DNA of 64,000 nt from Bacillus oleivorans (GCF_900207585.1 NZ_OAOP01000001.1:372001-436000), one strand, 5' to 3'; shown: positions 16,228 to 27,517, numbered from the stretch's first letter. Notes: generated by a model not told the origin, from the sequence alone. Numbers and translations: made by a program.

Positions 16228-16496
16228 ACAAGGTTATCATGGTTGTGTTTCACAGATTTAAATGATGTAGTTTTGGCAACATGGTTATCAATCTTTATGA
16301 ATTATTTCTCAAAGGGAAAATGATAAGTTCAAACAATTTGTTCCGCAGGGAAGCCGGATAGGTCAAGTAGGTACATTAAGTGAATGATGAGGAAGTTATG
16401 AAAGATTATTATAAACGGAACAATAATCAATAAAAGGAAGAATAGTATTTTTATTAAGCTCTATCAGTGCAGGATAGTTCAAGAACGATTTGTTAC

Positions 16497-16538
16497 AAAA
16501 AAGGACAGTTACGATAAATAATCGGTAACTGTCCTTTT
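16497..16538. terminator. Bidirectional terminator-like hairpin before rph
   Basis: AAGGACAGTTAC and GTAACTGTCCTT form a 12-base stem flanked by an A-tract and TTTT. The rest of 15940-16667 has no gene that I can support. Confidence 0.7.
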
Positions 16539-16667
16539 CCCTAATTTAATTATACCATTATTAACTAACCATTTTTAGTCTGTTTTTTATTTATTTCATT
16601 GTTAGTATTAATCTTTAATCAGATAAACAATTTTTGTCATACGATTCGTCTTGGTATTGAGCGATAA

Positions 16668-19298
<2,631 letters not shown>

Positions 19299-19402
19299 TT
19301 CTTTACATTTAAATCATAAAAGAAGAGAATGTGAATTTGGAAAATCATTGACATTATGGTTCTTTACCCTGATTTTTTAAGTAACGTGTGCAAGAGTTAA
19401 AG

Positions 19403-19432
19403 AAAAGGGATTGCTGCTGCGATCCTTTTTTT
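19403..19432 (+). terminator. Terminator after rph
   Basis: AAAAGGGATtgctgctgcGATCCTTTTTTT is a short stem (AAGGGAT/ATCCTTT) with a T-rich tail about 105 bases after the rph stop. Confidence 0.6.
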
Positions 19433-19519
19433 CGACTTACGGTCAGAATAGTTGAAAAAGCAATAAGTTTACTTTGTGAAGGTTAAAAATAATTAAAGTA
19501 AAAGTAAGGAGAAAGAATA

Positions 19520-20118
19520 GTGCTCGAAACTTTATCTTTTATCGGTGATTGATTCAATATAATGATGATTACTTGGGGAATTGGTGGATCTCTTTTACTT
19601 AATTTTTATAAATTAATTGAAAAGTCTAATGATATAGATAATTTGGTGGATGAAAAGAATGCCAAGCAATTAATTCATACTATGACTAACTTAGGGAATT
19701 CAAAAGAAACTATACGAATTAAGCCTTTTAAAACAGAATATTTCTCTAAACATAGTATTGGTAAAGTATATATATAATGGGAGGGTTTGCAATCCAACAT
19801 CAAGAAGGGATTTATAAATTAACATTTAATGAGGAGTCAATTGTAGACCACAAAAATATAAATGGAGTCGAAATTCCTTTATGTTCACTGGAAGATTGGT
19901 ATGTTTTGTATTGGTTAATTCCTGACAAACGCGAAAAAGCAGATCTTATTGAAAATTATTTAAGAAATAAAGGTGTTAAGCATCCCAGATTGTTAGAAAA
20001 AGCGTTGGAGCAACCATTACCGTTTGAAGTGAAAGAAAGAGTTGATATTTTTGATATCAATCTTGTTTATGTCTGCTTGCACTTCTCAAACACCACATGT
20101 TCCCTACACTGGATATAA
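19520..20118 (+). pseudogene. Nucleotidyltransferase pseudogene (nonsense plus frameshift)
   Basis: The reading frame starts at GTG 19520 behind AAGGAGAAAG and reads MLETLSFIGD, then hits an in-frame TGA at 19550, then continues FNIMMITWGIGGSLLLNFY, the N-terminal GG[S] motif of a nucleotidyltransferase fold. At 19775 a TAA overlaps an ATG in another frame, where the protein continues MGGFAIQHQEGIYKL...INGVEIPLCSLEDWYVLYWLIPDKREKADLIENYL. Two lesions make this a non-functional relative of AbiEii-like or aminoglycoside-type nucleotidyltransferases. The C-terminal end runs into the lipoprotein gene at 20042, so the end coordinate is approximate. Confidence 0.75.
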
Positions 20119-20554
20119 CTTAAAAATAGGTGTCATTGGAGAACTACCAATAGAAGCTGTAAATAGTAAAATATCTTTTGAAACTTTATCTTTCAATGAC
20201 TTAAGCAAAAGCAATGATAAAAAATTGGATGCCAATTTAATAATGGAAGAACATTTGTTAGAAGCTAGCAAACATAAGTATTCGCAAATATACACTGAAT
20301 TACAGGTTCCTATCTTCTTTATTGGTACTCATAATTTAGCAGCTTTTTTCTCCGATGACATTGCTTATCATGAACAAGAATTTCAACCAGGCTTACCTTA
20401 TGCAGTTGGTTATAGCAATGGAATAAATTATAGCAATGGAATAAATTATAGCTCTGGACTATATAACAGTAAGAAAACTGAAGAAACATTAGAACTTTTT
20501 TATTCTGACCTGTATAGATTCATTGAAAATAATGATAGAGTTTCAGCGAGTTAA
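20042..20554 (+). CDS. Putative lipoprotein with duplicated YSNGIN repeat
   Basis: From TTG 20042 the protein reads MIFLISILFMSACTSQTP, with a lipobox FMSAC (Cys13), so it is probably a lipoprotein with a short signal peptide of about 12 residues. The frame is open further upstream to 20033 (KKEL...), and a one-base shift would join a GTG giving MKKEL, so the start is uncertain and lies at the junction with the preceding pseudogene. Near residue 125 an exact 18-base tandem duplication (20411-20428 and 20429-20446) doubles YSNGIN. There is no family assignment. Confidence 0.55.
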   Translation: MIFLISILFMSACTSQTPHVPYTGYNLKIGVIGELPIEAVNSKISFETLSFNDLSKSNDKKLDANLIMEEHLLEASKHKYSQIYTELQVPIFFIGTHNLAAFFSDDIAYHEQEFQPGLPYAVGYSNGINYSNGINYSSGLYNSKKTEETLELFYSDLYRFIENNDRVSAS

Positions 20555-20672
20555 AAGAAAAAACGAAGCGCAATTTTGTTTTTCATGTGGAAGGGGCAGG
20601 ATAGTTCAAGAAGGTATAACCATTTGTTTTTGCGATTACATATTTTTTTATGAAAGAAAAGGAGATTTCAAG

Positions 20673-21224
20673 ATGAAAAAGACCGTTTTATTTATTCATA
20701 GTGCTGGCCCACAGGATCCGGAGCACGGAAGCAGCAATCTGTCTGCGTATTTAGAAAATGAACTTAGGGACAAATATCAATTTGTTATACCAAAGATGCC
20801 TTCGCCAGAAAACCCAAAGTATGTACGATGGAAGGATCAGCTTGAAAAGGAACTCAATATGCTGAACGGGGAGGTAATTTTAATTGGACATTCGTTGGGT
20901 GGTTCGGTCTTATTAAAGTACCTTTCTGAAGAATCTTATAACCTAACTTTCTCTGGTTTGTTTATCATTTCATCACCATACTGGGGATTAGATAAAGATT
21001 GGCAGTCGAAAGAATTCACGCTTCAAAATAATTTTGAACAAAATCTCCCTGCTATTCCCCATCTGTTCCTTTACCACAGTCGTGATGAAGATATCGTACC
21101 TTTTAAACACCATAAAATTTATGCAGAAAAACTTCCACAAGCAACCTCAAGAGAACTCGAAGGTAGACAACATTTATTCCATAATGGATTACCTATACTA
21201 GTTAATGATTTAAAGAACGTGTAA
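20673..21224 (+). CDS. Alpha/beta hydrolase (YdeN/RBBP9-like)
   Basis: This 183-residue serine hydrolase has TVLFIHSAG near the N-terminus, nucleophile elbow GHSLGG (Ser74), acid in SRDEDIVPF and histidine in GRQHLFHNG. The length and order fit the small DUF1749/RBBP9-like (YdeN) family. ATG 20673 has AAAAGGAGATTT upstream; an earlier in-frame ATG at 20523 overlaps the lipoprotein gene and is not needed. The substrate is unknown. Confidence 0.87.
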   Translation: MKKTVLFIHSAGPQDPEHGSSNLSAYLENELRDKYQFVIPKMPSPENPKYVRWKDQLEKELNMLNGEVILIGHSLGGSVLLKYLSEESYNLTFSGLFIISSPYWGLDKDWQSKEFTLQNNFEQNLPAIPHLFLYHSRDEDIVPFKHHKIYAEKLPQATSRELEGRQHLFHNGLPILVNDLKNV

Positions 21225-21508
21225 TTTTAAATTATATCGTTCTATGAAACTAAACTTCTCCTGCTCAGATTATTGAAAATCAAGTTATTATTATTTAATT
21301 TATTCGAACTAATGGTGAAGGCAGGTATGAGTAAAGATAAATAATCTGTGTGAATACATTATCTTGATGAAATCATAATTATGCTAACGAACAGTTTAGA
21401 GGAAGAAGGAAAAGATTAAGATAAATGCCAAAACAGGTAATTATGAGTTTAATAAAGAGATGATTAATAAAATTAGCCAGAAGTATTTCGATGAGGAGAT
21501 TAGCTTGT

Positions 21509-22474
21509 ATGCAAACATTGTTACTTTCAAGAACAGATGTAGAATCCTTATTAAATCCTTTAGAACTGTATCCAGCTTTAAAATCAGCCTTTGGTGAGTA
21601 CTCTTTGAACCGTAATATACCTTCTCAAAGAGCGAGATCGATTTTACCTTATGAAAACACAAGTGCTATGATTTTGTTTCCCGGTATCAGCTCTAATATT
21701 CCTGCGTATACAGTCAAAGTCCATGCAAAGTTTCCATCCCAACCTCCCTCTATCAAAGGAGTTATTAACCTTCATGATATTGAATCAGGACAGTTATTAG
21801 CGATAATGGATTCTACATATATTACGGCTGTTCGTACAGGATTGTCAGGTGCCATAGGAACTCATTTGTTAGCAAGAAAAGATGCAAAAAAAATAGCTAT
21901 AATTGGTGCGGGTGTACAAAGTAAACTCCAACTACAATCTCTACAGTATTTTAGGCAGATATCTAGTGTCTTTGTTTATGATACTGATATTGAAAAAGCG
22001 AGATCATTTGTTCAAGAAATGAAAGAAGAATATAAGACTCCTATAGTTGTTTGTAATAGCTTGGCAGTGGCTGTCAATGATGCAGATATAGTTATTTCAG
22101 CAACATGGTCAAGAGAACCTTTCTTATTTTCAAAAATGTTAAAGAAAGGTGTACATATTACAACGCTTGGGCCAGATGAACCAGGTAAATGTGAAGTTAG
22201 TGCAGAATTGATACAGAAGGCGATATTTGTTTGTGATGATCGTCAACTTGCGGTTCAAATGGGAGCTATTGGAGGAGTAGGATTATCGGAAGAAAACATA
22301 CATGCAGAAATAGATGAGGTTATTTTAAACCAAAGACTAGGAAGAACAAATGATAATCAAATTACAATTTACGGATCTGTCGGGTTGGCTTTTCAAGATT
22401 TAGTAGCAGCTTGGTATGTCTATCAAAAAGCAAGGGAATTAAACAAAGGACAGCATATTAACTTTCTAGAGTAA
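21509..22474 (+). CDS. Ornithine cyclodeaminase / mu-crystallin family protein
   Basis: This NAD(P)-dependent enzyme of about 321 residues has TVKVHAKFP, LLAIMDSTYITAVRTGLSGAIGTHLLARKD and the Rossmann motif IIGAGVQSKLQLQ (about residue 130). Family members act as ornithine cyclodeaminase, alanine dehydrogenase or ketimine reductase, and also in siderophore (SbnB-like) synthesis. ATG 21509 is selected because GAGGAG lies upstream (21493). It is followed by a decayed region. The true substrate cannot be decided from sequence. Confidence 0.85.
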   Translation: MQTLLLSRTDVESLLNPLELYPALKSAFGEYSLNRNIPSQRARSILPYENTSAMILFPGISSNIPAYTVKVHAKFPSQPPSIKGVINLHDIESGQLLAIMDSTYITAVRTGLSGAIGTHLLARKDAKKIAIIGAGVQSKLQLQSLQYFRQISSVFVYDTDIEKARSFVQEMKEEYKTPIVVCNSLAVAVNDADIVISATWSREPFLFSKMLKKGVHITTLGPDEPGKCEVSAELIQKAIFVCDDRQLAVQMGAIGGVGLSEENIHAEIDEVILNQRLGRTNDNQITIYGSVGLAFQDLVAAWYVYQKARELNKGQHINFLE

Positions 22475-22478
22475 TCTC

Positions 22479-22790
22479 ATCTTCAACTAAAAAAGCTTGA
22501 ACCTGACTTTCTCCTTTTGATACATCTAGACCAACGACTGGATTCATTTATTTCTCCTCCTAAACTAGTAAATTGCCAGTAACCCCTAATACCTCCATGC
22601 AGTGTCACAGCTTCGATTGTTATACGAGATCTAAGTCCCAACCAGCTTCAATCATGTTTCTACAAGTAGGGGGCGAACGGTTTAGCTGACGGGGTCAAAG
22701 CCCCACGGGCAGTTACGTTCTACCCTGGCTACTGATATAATAAAACCATATAAATAATGGTCAACCAGAAAAATCTGGCTGACCTTATAA
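22479..22790 (-). mobile_element. Truncated IS110-family left end with transposase N-terminus
   Basis: On the minus strand ATG 22547 (behind AGGAGGAGAAAT) encodes MNPVVGLDVSKGESQVQAFL, the start of the DEDD domain of IS110-family transposases of Bacillus. Similarity stops after about 23 residues, where the frame reads into unrelated sequence and a stop. Upstream on that strand (22548-22790) lies structured non-coding DNA with GGGGTCAAAGCCCC and a GGTCAACCAG/CTGGCTGACC hairpin, matching the position where IS110-group elements keep their bridge-RNA locus. The element ends are not defined. Confidence 0.55.
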
Positions 22791-22867
22791 TACGAAAGGG
22801 GCAGTTTAGTTTAAGTGCATTTCTTCACAAACTTATTGATAAGCCTATCCTTAAAACAACAAACGCA

Positions 22868-23035
22868 TCAAATTAATTGACTCAATGCTTTTGTAACAAA
22901 ATAGTCGCCTACTTTTTTTGCGAATTCGAGACCGTTTGTATTACTAATCATCATCTTGGTCGATCTAACATGAAAATCAAGGCCACCAAAAAATGAGCGA
23001 GTTCTTGGTCATCAATCCTTTCACCAGTTGTTTTT
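22868..23035 (-). pseudogene. TetR-type regulator C-terminal remnant
   Basis: The minus strand encodes GERIDDQELAHFLVALIFMLDRP, then after a shift of frame MMISNTNGLEFAKKVGDYFVTKALSQLI and a stop at 22868. The helical pattern fits the C-terminal domain of a TetR repressor. There is no DNA-binding domain left. The family call is tentative. Confidence 0.4.
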
Positions 23036-23155
23036 AAAATTATTTAGATCTTCTTGAGAATAATCACGTGTCCTTCACTACTTGGTTTGGTGCCATGGGA
23101 AATGGTGGACGTCTATCGTCAAATAAGGTTATAGCAAAGTTTTTTATGGACACAC

Positions 23156-23302
23156 GTGACTTCAATCGTGAATGCGATTCGTGCCCTTTTGCATGAAGGG
23201 TCTGTTGACAACGATATCTGGATCGCGCTTGCCTGGTGCGTCGGCATCATGGTCATCGCTTACTTATTCGCCAGTAAAGCATTTAAACGCCAGTTAGGGT
23301 AA
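23156..23302 (+). pseudogene. ABC-2 type permease C-terminal fragment
   Basis: A frame of 49 codons reads VTSIVNAIRALLHEGSVDND, then a hydrophobic helix IWIALAWCVGIMVIAYLFASKAFKRQLG and a stop. This is the usual C-terminus of drug-export (DrrB-type) ABC-2 permeases. The rest of the gene is missing, so it is a deletion remnant. It lies beside the TetR remnant that may once have controlled it. Confidence 0.6.
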
Positions 23303-23362
23303 GTACATCATTATGGGATTAGCCAAATCAATAGTCAGCCGCTCCGTTAAATGTATTTGCTA

Positions 23363-23419
23363 CACATGGAAGGCTGCTTAAATGCCGGTGCAACCCTCGA
23401 TGAAATTAGAAAAGAATAA
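23363..23419 (+). pseudogene. Possible carboxymuconolactone decarboxylase fragment
   Basis: The short frame HMEGCLNAGATLDEIRKE resembles the C-terminal HxxxxLxAGATxxEI block of AhpD/CMD-like proteins. It is only about 18 residues, so the assignment is weak. Confidence 0.3.
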
Positions 23420-23476
23420 CAGAATCCAAAGTAACGGATCAGGATATTTCAACAAGAAAGATCTGAAATAATACTT

Positions 23477-23517
23477 AAACCGCAAAGGTTATTATTAACT
23501 ACCTAAGCGGTTTTTGT
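23477..23517 (+). terminator. Terminator-like hairpin after remnants
   Basis: AAACCGC and GCGGTTT with an inner AGGT/ACCT pair are followed by TTTTTG. Confidence 0.5.
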
Positions 23518-23647
23518 GTTTGCTAATTATAGCAGGATGTTGTTTTCCAGTTTGTGAAAGATCGTACTTAAAGTATCGGAGCAATTAGTTAAAGAGGACT
23601 TTTCCAATTTTTAACGAACTACCTATAATACCTTTTACAAAGATAGG

Positions 23648-24469
23648 GTGGTATTTATAGGGAAGCAAATTAAATTTTATATTGATGACCAAAATAAAAA
23701 AAATATAATCGAGAGACTACGGACCGCTGGTTGTGTTTTTGCAGAAGAAGAGGCTCGGCTCCTTATTTCTGAGGCACGGACATTGGATGCCCTCTCCACT
23801 ATGGTCAATCTTCGAATTACAGGTACCCCACTTGAACATGTCATCGGTTGGGCGGAGTTCTGCGGTATCAGGATAGCAGTAGACCCAGGAGTCTTCGTAC
23901 CCCGCCGCCGTACTGAGTTTCTCGTCCAAAAGGCAGTTGCCTTTTCTGTACCTGGAGCCATAGTGGTTGACCTTTGCTGCGGTACTGGAGCGGTGGGTGT
24001 TACGATAGCAAAAGCTCTGGGGTGTATTAAGTTGTATGCAGTAGACATCGATCCAACCGCTGTGCGCTGTGCCCTTCGCAATGTTACAACCCTAGGTGGT
24101 CGTGTATATGAAGGGGACCTCTATGAGCCACTACCTGCCAAACTGCGTGGAAAAGTCGACATCCTAGTTGCAAACGCACCTTACGTACCTACCGATGCAA
24201 TCAAGCTGCTTCCCCAGGATGCACGTCTACATGAACCGAAGATGGCGCTCGATGGAGGAAATGATGGACTTGACATTCAGCGAAGAGTGGCACAAGAAGC
24301 ATCCCTCTGGCTAGCTTCTGGAGGGCATCTATTAGTAGAGACGAGCGAAATGCAGGCACCTCAGACCTTTGAAATCTTCACCCAATACGGGTTAATCCCT
24401 CAAGTGACACACTCTGATGAATTGGACGCAACTATTGTAATTGGAACCAAACCCACCCCTTTAGAATAA
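23648..24469 (+). CDS. PrmC/HemK-like N5-glutamine methyltransferase
   Basis: This 273-residue SAM-dependent methyltransferase has a helical N-terminal domain (EEEARLLISEARTLDAL, PLEHVIGWAEFCGIRIAVDPGVFVPRRRTEFLV) and a catalytic Rossmann domain with VVDLCCGTGAVGVTIA (about residue 107) and NAPYVP (Asn176 to Tyr179), a variant of the NPPY motif that binds the target glutamine. The housekeeping PrmC normally lies beside prfA; here the gene is isolated, so it is probably a paralogue with another target. The start is GTG 23648, with weak AGGGTG upstream. Confidence 0.85.
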   Translation: MVFIGKQIKFYIDDQNKKNIIERLRTAGCVFAEEEARLLISEARTLDALSTMVNLRITGTPLEHVIGWAEFCGIRIAVDPGVFVPRRRTEFLVQKAVAFSVPGAIVVDLCCGTGAVGVTIAKALGCIKLYAVDIDPTAVRCALRNVTTLGGRVYEGDLYEPLPAKLRGKVDILVANAPYVPTDAIKLLPQDARLHEPKMALDGGNDGLDIQRRVAQEASLWLASGGHLLVETSEMQAPQTFEIFTQYGLIPQVTHSDELDATIVIGTKPTPLE

Positions 24470-24579
24470 CTGTGGGAAGCTATTTATCTATTTTGTTATG
24501 CTCCTTTAGCCCTTTTAGCTTATCAAGAAAAATTTATATAATGATAGATATACACGTGATTATTGGGGAGGAAATAAAT

Positions 24580-24612
24580 TTGAAACGAGTAGCTGTCTTT
24601 TGTAAAGGTTAA
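24580..24612 (+). pseudogene. LOG-family N-terminal stub or leader peptide
   Basis: TTG 24580 behind GGGGAGGAAATAAA opens MKRVAVFCKG and a stop. The first eight residues equal the start of TIGR00730/LOG-family proteins (MKRVAVFCGSS). It is either the remains of such a gene or a translated leader of the gene at 24643. Confidence 0.35.
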
Positions 24613-24642
24613 ACTAATTCTTAAAAAGGGAGATTTATAAAA

Positions 24643-24936
24643 ATGGCACTCTCAAAGAAAAATGTAAGAACTTGTAACAAGGGACATCAATACTATAAAA
24701 GTAGCGATTGTCCTACCTGCCCAATCTGCGAGCAAGAACGCAAGCCTGATAGTGGATTTTTTTCACTCCTCTCTGCACCAGCAAGACGGGCATTAGAACA
24801 CAATGGAATAACCACTTTGCAACAGCTCTCAACATATAGCGAAAAAGAGATATTACAATTTCACGGTATGGGGCCAGCATCTTTACCTAAACTTAGGGCC
24901 GCTTTAAAGGAAAATGGGTTATCATTCAAAATGTAA
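24643..24936 (+). CDS. Zinc-ribbon protein with RNA polymerase alpha-CTD-like domain
   Basis: This 97-residue protein has two parts. Residues about 11-34 hold four cysteines (CNKGH, DCPTCPICE), a likely zinc-binding ribbon. Residues about 41-95 hold the helix-hairpin-helix fold of the RNA polymerase alpha-subunit C-terminal domain (LSAPARRALEHNGITTLQQLSTYSEKEILQFHGMGPASLPKLRAAL). Such proteins probably bind DNA but have no known job. The ATG has AAAAGGGAGAT upstream. It is a single gene followed by a terminator. Confidence 0.8.
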   Translation: MALSKKNVRTCNKGHQYYKSSDCPTCPICEQERKPDSGFFSLLSAPARRALEHNGITTLQQLSTYSEKEILQFHGMGPASLPKLRAALKENGLSFKM

Positions 24937-24984
24937 TAATATCTTCTTGAACGATCCTTCACTTAAATTTACAACGAATGATAG

Positions 24985-25013
24985 AGAACTTGGAAAATCT
25001 CCAAGTTCTTTTT
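24985..25013 (+). terminator. Rho-independent terminator
   Basis: AGAACTTGGA and TCCAAGTTCT form a 10-base stem with a 5-base loop and a TTTT tail. Confidence 0.8.
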
Positions 25014-25020
25014 AACGTAT

Positions 25021-25122
25021 TTAGCGAAGGGCAATGTACCAGTATCGATTACGATGACGAGTGTTTCGACATTACTTGCACCCATTATGACGCCACTACT
25101 GTTATTGCAAAAGATAATATAA
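25021..25122 (+). pseudogene. Bile acid:sodium symporter (BASS) family fragment
   Basis: Thirty-three codons read LAKGNVPVSITMTSVSTLLA then PIMTPLLLLQKII and a stop. The block SxTMTSVSTLLAPxxTPLL is characteristic of the discontinuous helix of BASS-family transporters. The remainder is missing. Confidence 0.55.
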
Positions 25123-25135
25123 CTAATTTAAGAGT

Positions 25136-26425
25136 TTAATCCTTTTCCAGTGATTCAATAATATTTTCATACATCATCTTATGCCCATAGTCATTAGGAT
25201 GAAGCCCATCAGCTAGATATTTGGACGTTTCCATCCCCTCAAAAATGGAGTAGTTGTCAATTAAGTCAATATCGTTTTCCTGCGCTACTTGAGTAATAAC
25301 GTTACATACTTCTTTCGTATCAAAACTATATACGTATGGATCATTATTTGCTGCAGGATTTGGACACATGAGAATGATATTTCGATTGGAATTCACTTGA
25401 TCTACAAGAATTTCTAAATTCTTTTTGAATTCACCTGACCCTTTTTCTACCTCTTCAGCAATAATTCGATCGTTTGTACCGAGCTGAATGAATACATATT
25501 GATCTTCATCACTGATCGCAATTCCATCACCCATCGTATTACCATCTAAGTTGTTGGCTACATAACTCCTCGTCGTTGCGCCAATGATTCCTTGATTAGA
25601 TATCTTAATCGTTTTGTTAACGATAAACCCGCCTATTTTTAAAGTCTGTTTGCCATCGGTATCATTCTTAACCGTTTTGATTTCAATTAAAGCGTCTTTT
25701 ACATAGTCAAATGAGTGTGTGCGACGATTGTCGTAACCATCCACGCTTGTAGAGAAAACGCCTTCTGACACTCCATCAATAAACAATTCATAGTCCAAGC
25801 TATTTTCTGTGCTATCAAAGGACAAGGTGAATTCTTTCCCGGTATATCGAAATCGTATAAGCCCGTTACCGTCGGACACATCAAAGATTAATTGTTTACC
25901 TGAAACAGATTCTTCACTTCGCTTTACTTCTTGTAAGGCATCTCCATCTGTTCCAACTTCAAAATTCTCTCGGTCTGGGAAAATAATCATTTCTTGTTGG
26001 TACTCGACTACTGATTCTCCGCTTGGTGAAGCATCCCAGTTGGAAAACAAAGGCGTAGCATCATCCATGTACTGAGAACCGATGTAACGCTTAAATTTAT
26101 TCACAAAAGATTGTGAGTCAAAATGATCTCGTCTATCAGACAAAGTACCATCGCGACCACTAGCATAATCTTCCGGATTTCCTGTTGCTGTCAAACCCCA
26201 TGTAATCGAGTCCCCAATAAACTCGATACTCATATATTGTTCGAAAGGGCTTGATAAAGCGATATTCAATTTTTCAAGCTGACTTAAATTAGGATCTATT
26301 TTTTCTAAATGACTCTCTGCTTTTGTTGGTCTTATTGTGTTTCTTTTACTTTCACCAACTATCATAATGCTGGATAGGACTAGTATTGAAAGAAGAATAC
26401 ACAGGAAAAGTACTTTTTTATTCAA
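25136..26425 (-). CDS. Membrane-anchored SGNH hydrolase
   Basis: This 429-residue protein has an N-terminal signal anchor (residues about 4-23), then block I IEFIGDSITWGLT (Ser73), a central beta-sandwich insertion of roughly 170 residues (carbohydrate esterase 2 N-terminal type), then GIIGATTRSY, block III IQLGTND and block V DGLHPNDYGH. The layout resembles bacterial carbohydrate esterases that remove acetyl groups from polysaccharides. It is divergent from the LCP gene that opens the exopolysaccharide locus, so it may trim that polymer. Confidence 0.8.
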   Translation of the reverse strand: MNKKVLFLCILLSILVLSSIMIVGESKRNTIRPTKAESHLEKIDPNLSQLEKLNIALSSPFEQYMSIEFIGDSITWGLTATGNPEDYASGRDGTLSDRRDHFDSQSFVNKFKRYIGSQYMDDATPLFSNWDASPSGESVVEYQQEMIIFPDRENFEVGTDGDALQEVKRSEESVSGKQLIFDVSDGNGLIRFRYTGKEFTLSFDSTENSLDYELFIDGVSEGVFSTSVDGYDNRRTHSFDYVKDALIEIKTVKNDTDGKQTLKIGGFIVNKTIKISNQGIIGATTRSYVANNLDGNTMGDGIAISDEDQYVFIQLGTNDRIIAEEVEKGSGEFKKNLEILVDQVNSNRNIILMCPNPAANNDPYVYSFDTKEVCNVITQVAQENDIDLIDNYSIFEGMETSKYLADGLHPNDYGHKMMYENIIESLEKD

Positions 26426-26566
26426 ATGACCACCGCCGGAACATTTTACAAATATTGTATCAATGAATCGGTATATCTTCTATTAAATTAACTAAACTCA
26501 AAAAACATTGACGAATCCTGCCAAAACAGGTACCTTTTCCTTATACCAGTTAAGGAAGTGCACTTG

Positions 26567-27481
26567 ATGTCGAAAAAGAAAAAATTGATCCTGACAATCG
26601 TATCAATATTGGTCGTTCTGCTAGGAGCAGCAGGAGTTTACGGATTTAATATATATCAATCATTAAAAGAAACAACTGAAACCATGCATACACCAATCGA
26701 AAGAGTCCAGCCTGAAAAAAGGCCGGAAAAAGTAACACTTGAAAAGAAGGATCCATTTTCCGTTCTATTAATGGGCGTAGATAAAAGAGAAAATGATAGT
26801 GGCCGTTCCGATACGATGGTTGTCTTAACCGTCAACCCAAATACGAACTCAGTAAAGATGTTAAGTATTCCCCGTGATACAAGAGTTGAGATTATTGGCC
26901 GGGACACGGAGGATAAAATCAACCATGCTTATGCATTCGGCGGCGTAGCGATGTCGATGGCTACGATCGAAAATTTCCTCGACATACCGATAGATTATTA
27001 TATTGAAATAAATATGGAAGGCTTTAAAGATATTGTCGATGCAGTTGGAGGGGTTGAAGTCAATAATGCCTTTGCCTTCAACTATGAAGGCTACACCTTT
27101 GAGGAGGGAACGCTTCAATTAAGCGGTGAAGAAGCATTAGCCTACTCAAGAATGCGTTATGAAGATCCTAATGGTGATTTTGGCCGGCAACAGCGCCAGC
27201 GCCAAATCATCTCAGCCATTATTAAAAAAGGAGCAAGTCTATCTTCACTCTGGAATTACAGCAATATCTTTGATGCATTAGGTGCCAATGTAAAAACAAA
27301 CCTTACTTTTGAAGAAATGGTCGATATTCAGCGAAATTACGGGTCAGCTGCGAAAAATATCGAGCAATATCAAATCGCAGGGAACGGACAAATGATCAAT
27401 TCTATTTACTACTATATGGTTTCAGATGAGGAACGCGCAAGACTCCAAGATTTATTAAGACAGCATTTAGAATTAGACTAA
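26567..27481 (+). CDS. LCP-family (LytR-CpsA-Psr) glycopolymer ligase
   Basis: This protein of about 304 residues has an N-terminal transmembrane anchor (residues about 5-24) and an extracellular LCP catalytic domain: VLLMGVDKR, GRSDTMVVLTV, MLSIPRDTRVEI, KINHAYAFGG, VGGVEVNNAF, LSGEEALAYSRMR and DFGRQQRQRQII. These are the pyrophosphate- and Mg-binding blocks. LCP enzymes attach polysaccharides or teichoic acids from lipid carriers to peptidoglycan. As first gene of the locus it probably anchors the polymer made downstream. ATG 26567 has AAGGAAG upstream; GTG 26558 is possible. Confidence 0.9.
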   Translation: MSKKKKLILTIVSILVVLLGAAGVYGFNIYQSLKETTETMHTPIERVQPEKRPEKVTLEKKDPFSVLLMGVDKRENDSGRSDTMVVLTVNPNTNSVKMLSIPRDTRVEIIGRDTEDKINHAYAFGGVAMSMATIENFLDIPIDYYIEINMEGFKDIVDAVGGVEVNNAFAFNYEGYTFEEGTLQLSGEEALAYSRMRYEDPNGDFGRQQRQRQIISAIIKKGASLSSLWNYSNIFDALGANVKTNLTFEEMVDIQRNYGSAAKNIEQYQIAGNGQMINSIYYYMVSDEERARLQDLLRQHLELD

Positions 27482-27484
27482 TCC

Positions 27485-27517
27485 AAGGTCAGAAGAACTT
27501 TCTTCTGGCCTTTTTTA
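27485..27517 (+). terminator. Terminator after LCP gene
   Basis: AAGGTCAGAAGA and TCTTCTGGCCTT form an 11-12 base stem with one G-T pair, followed by TTTTTT. The LCP gene therefore appears to be a separate transcript from the CapA gene. Confidence 0.8.

Noticed and set aside
19550-19552. TGA read as selenocysteine or tryptophan
   Set aside because: Both genes with in-frame TGA also carry frameshifts, and all intact genes here use TGA as stop, so pseudogene decay is simpler.
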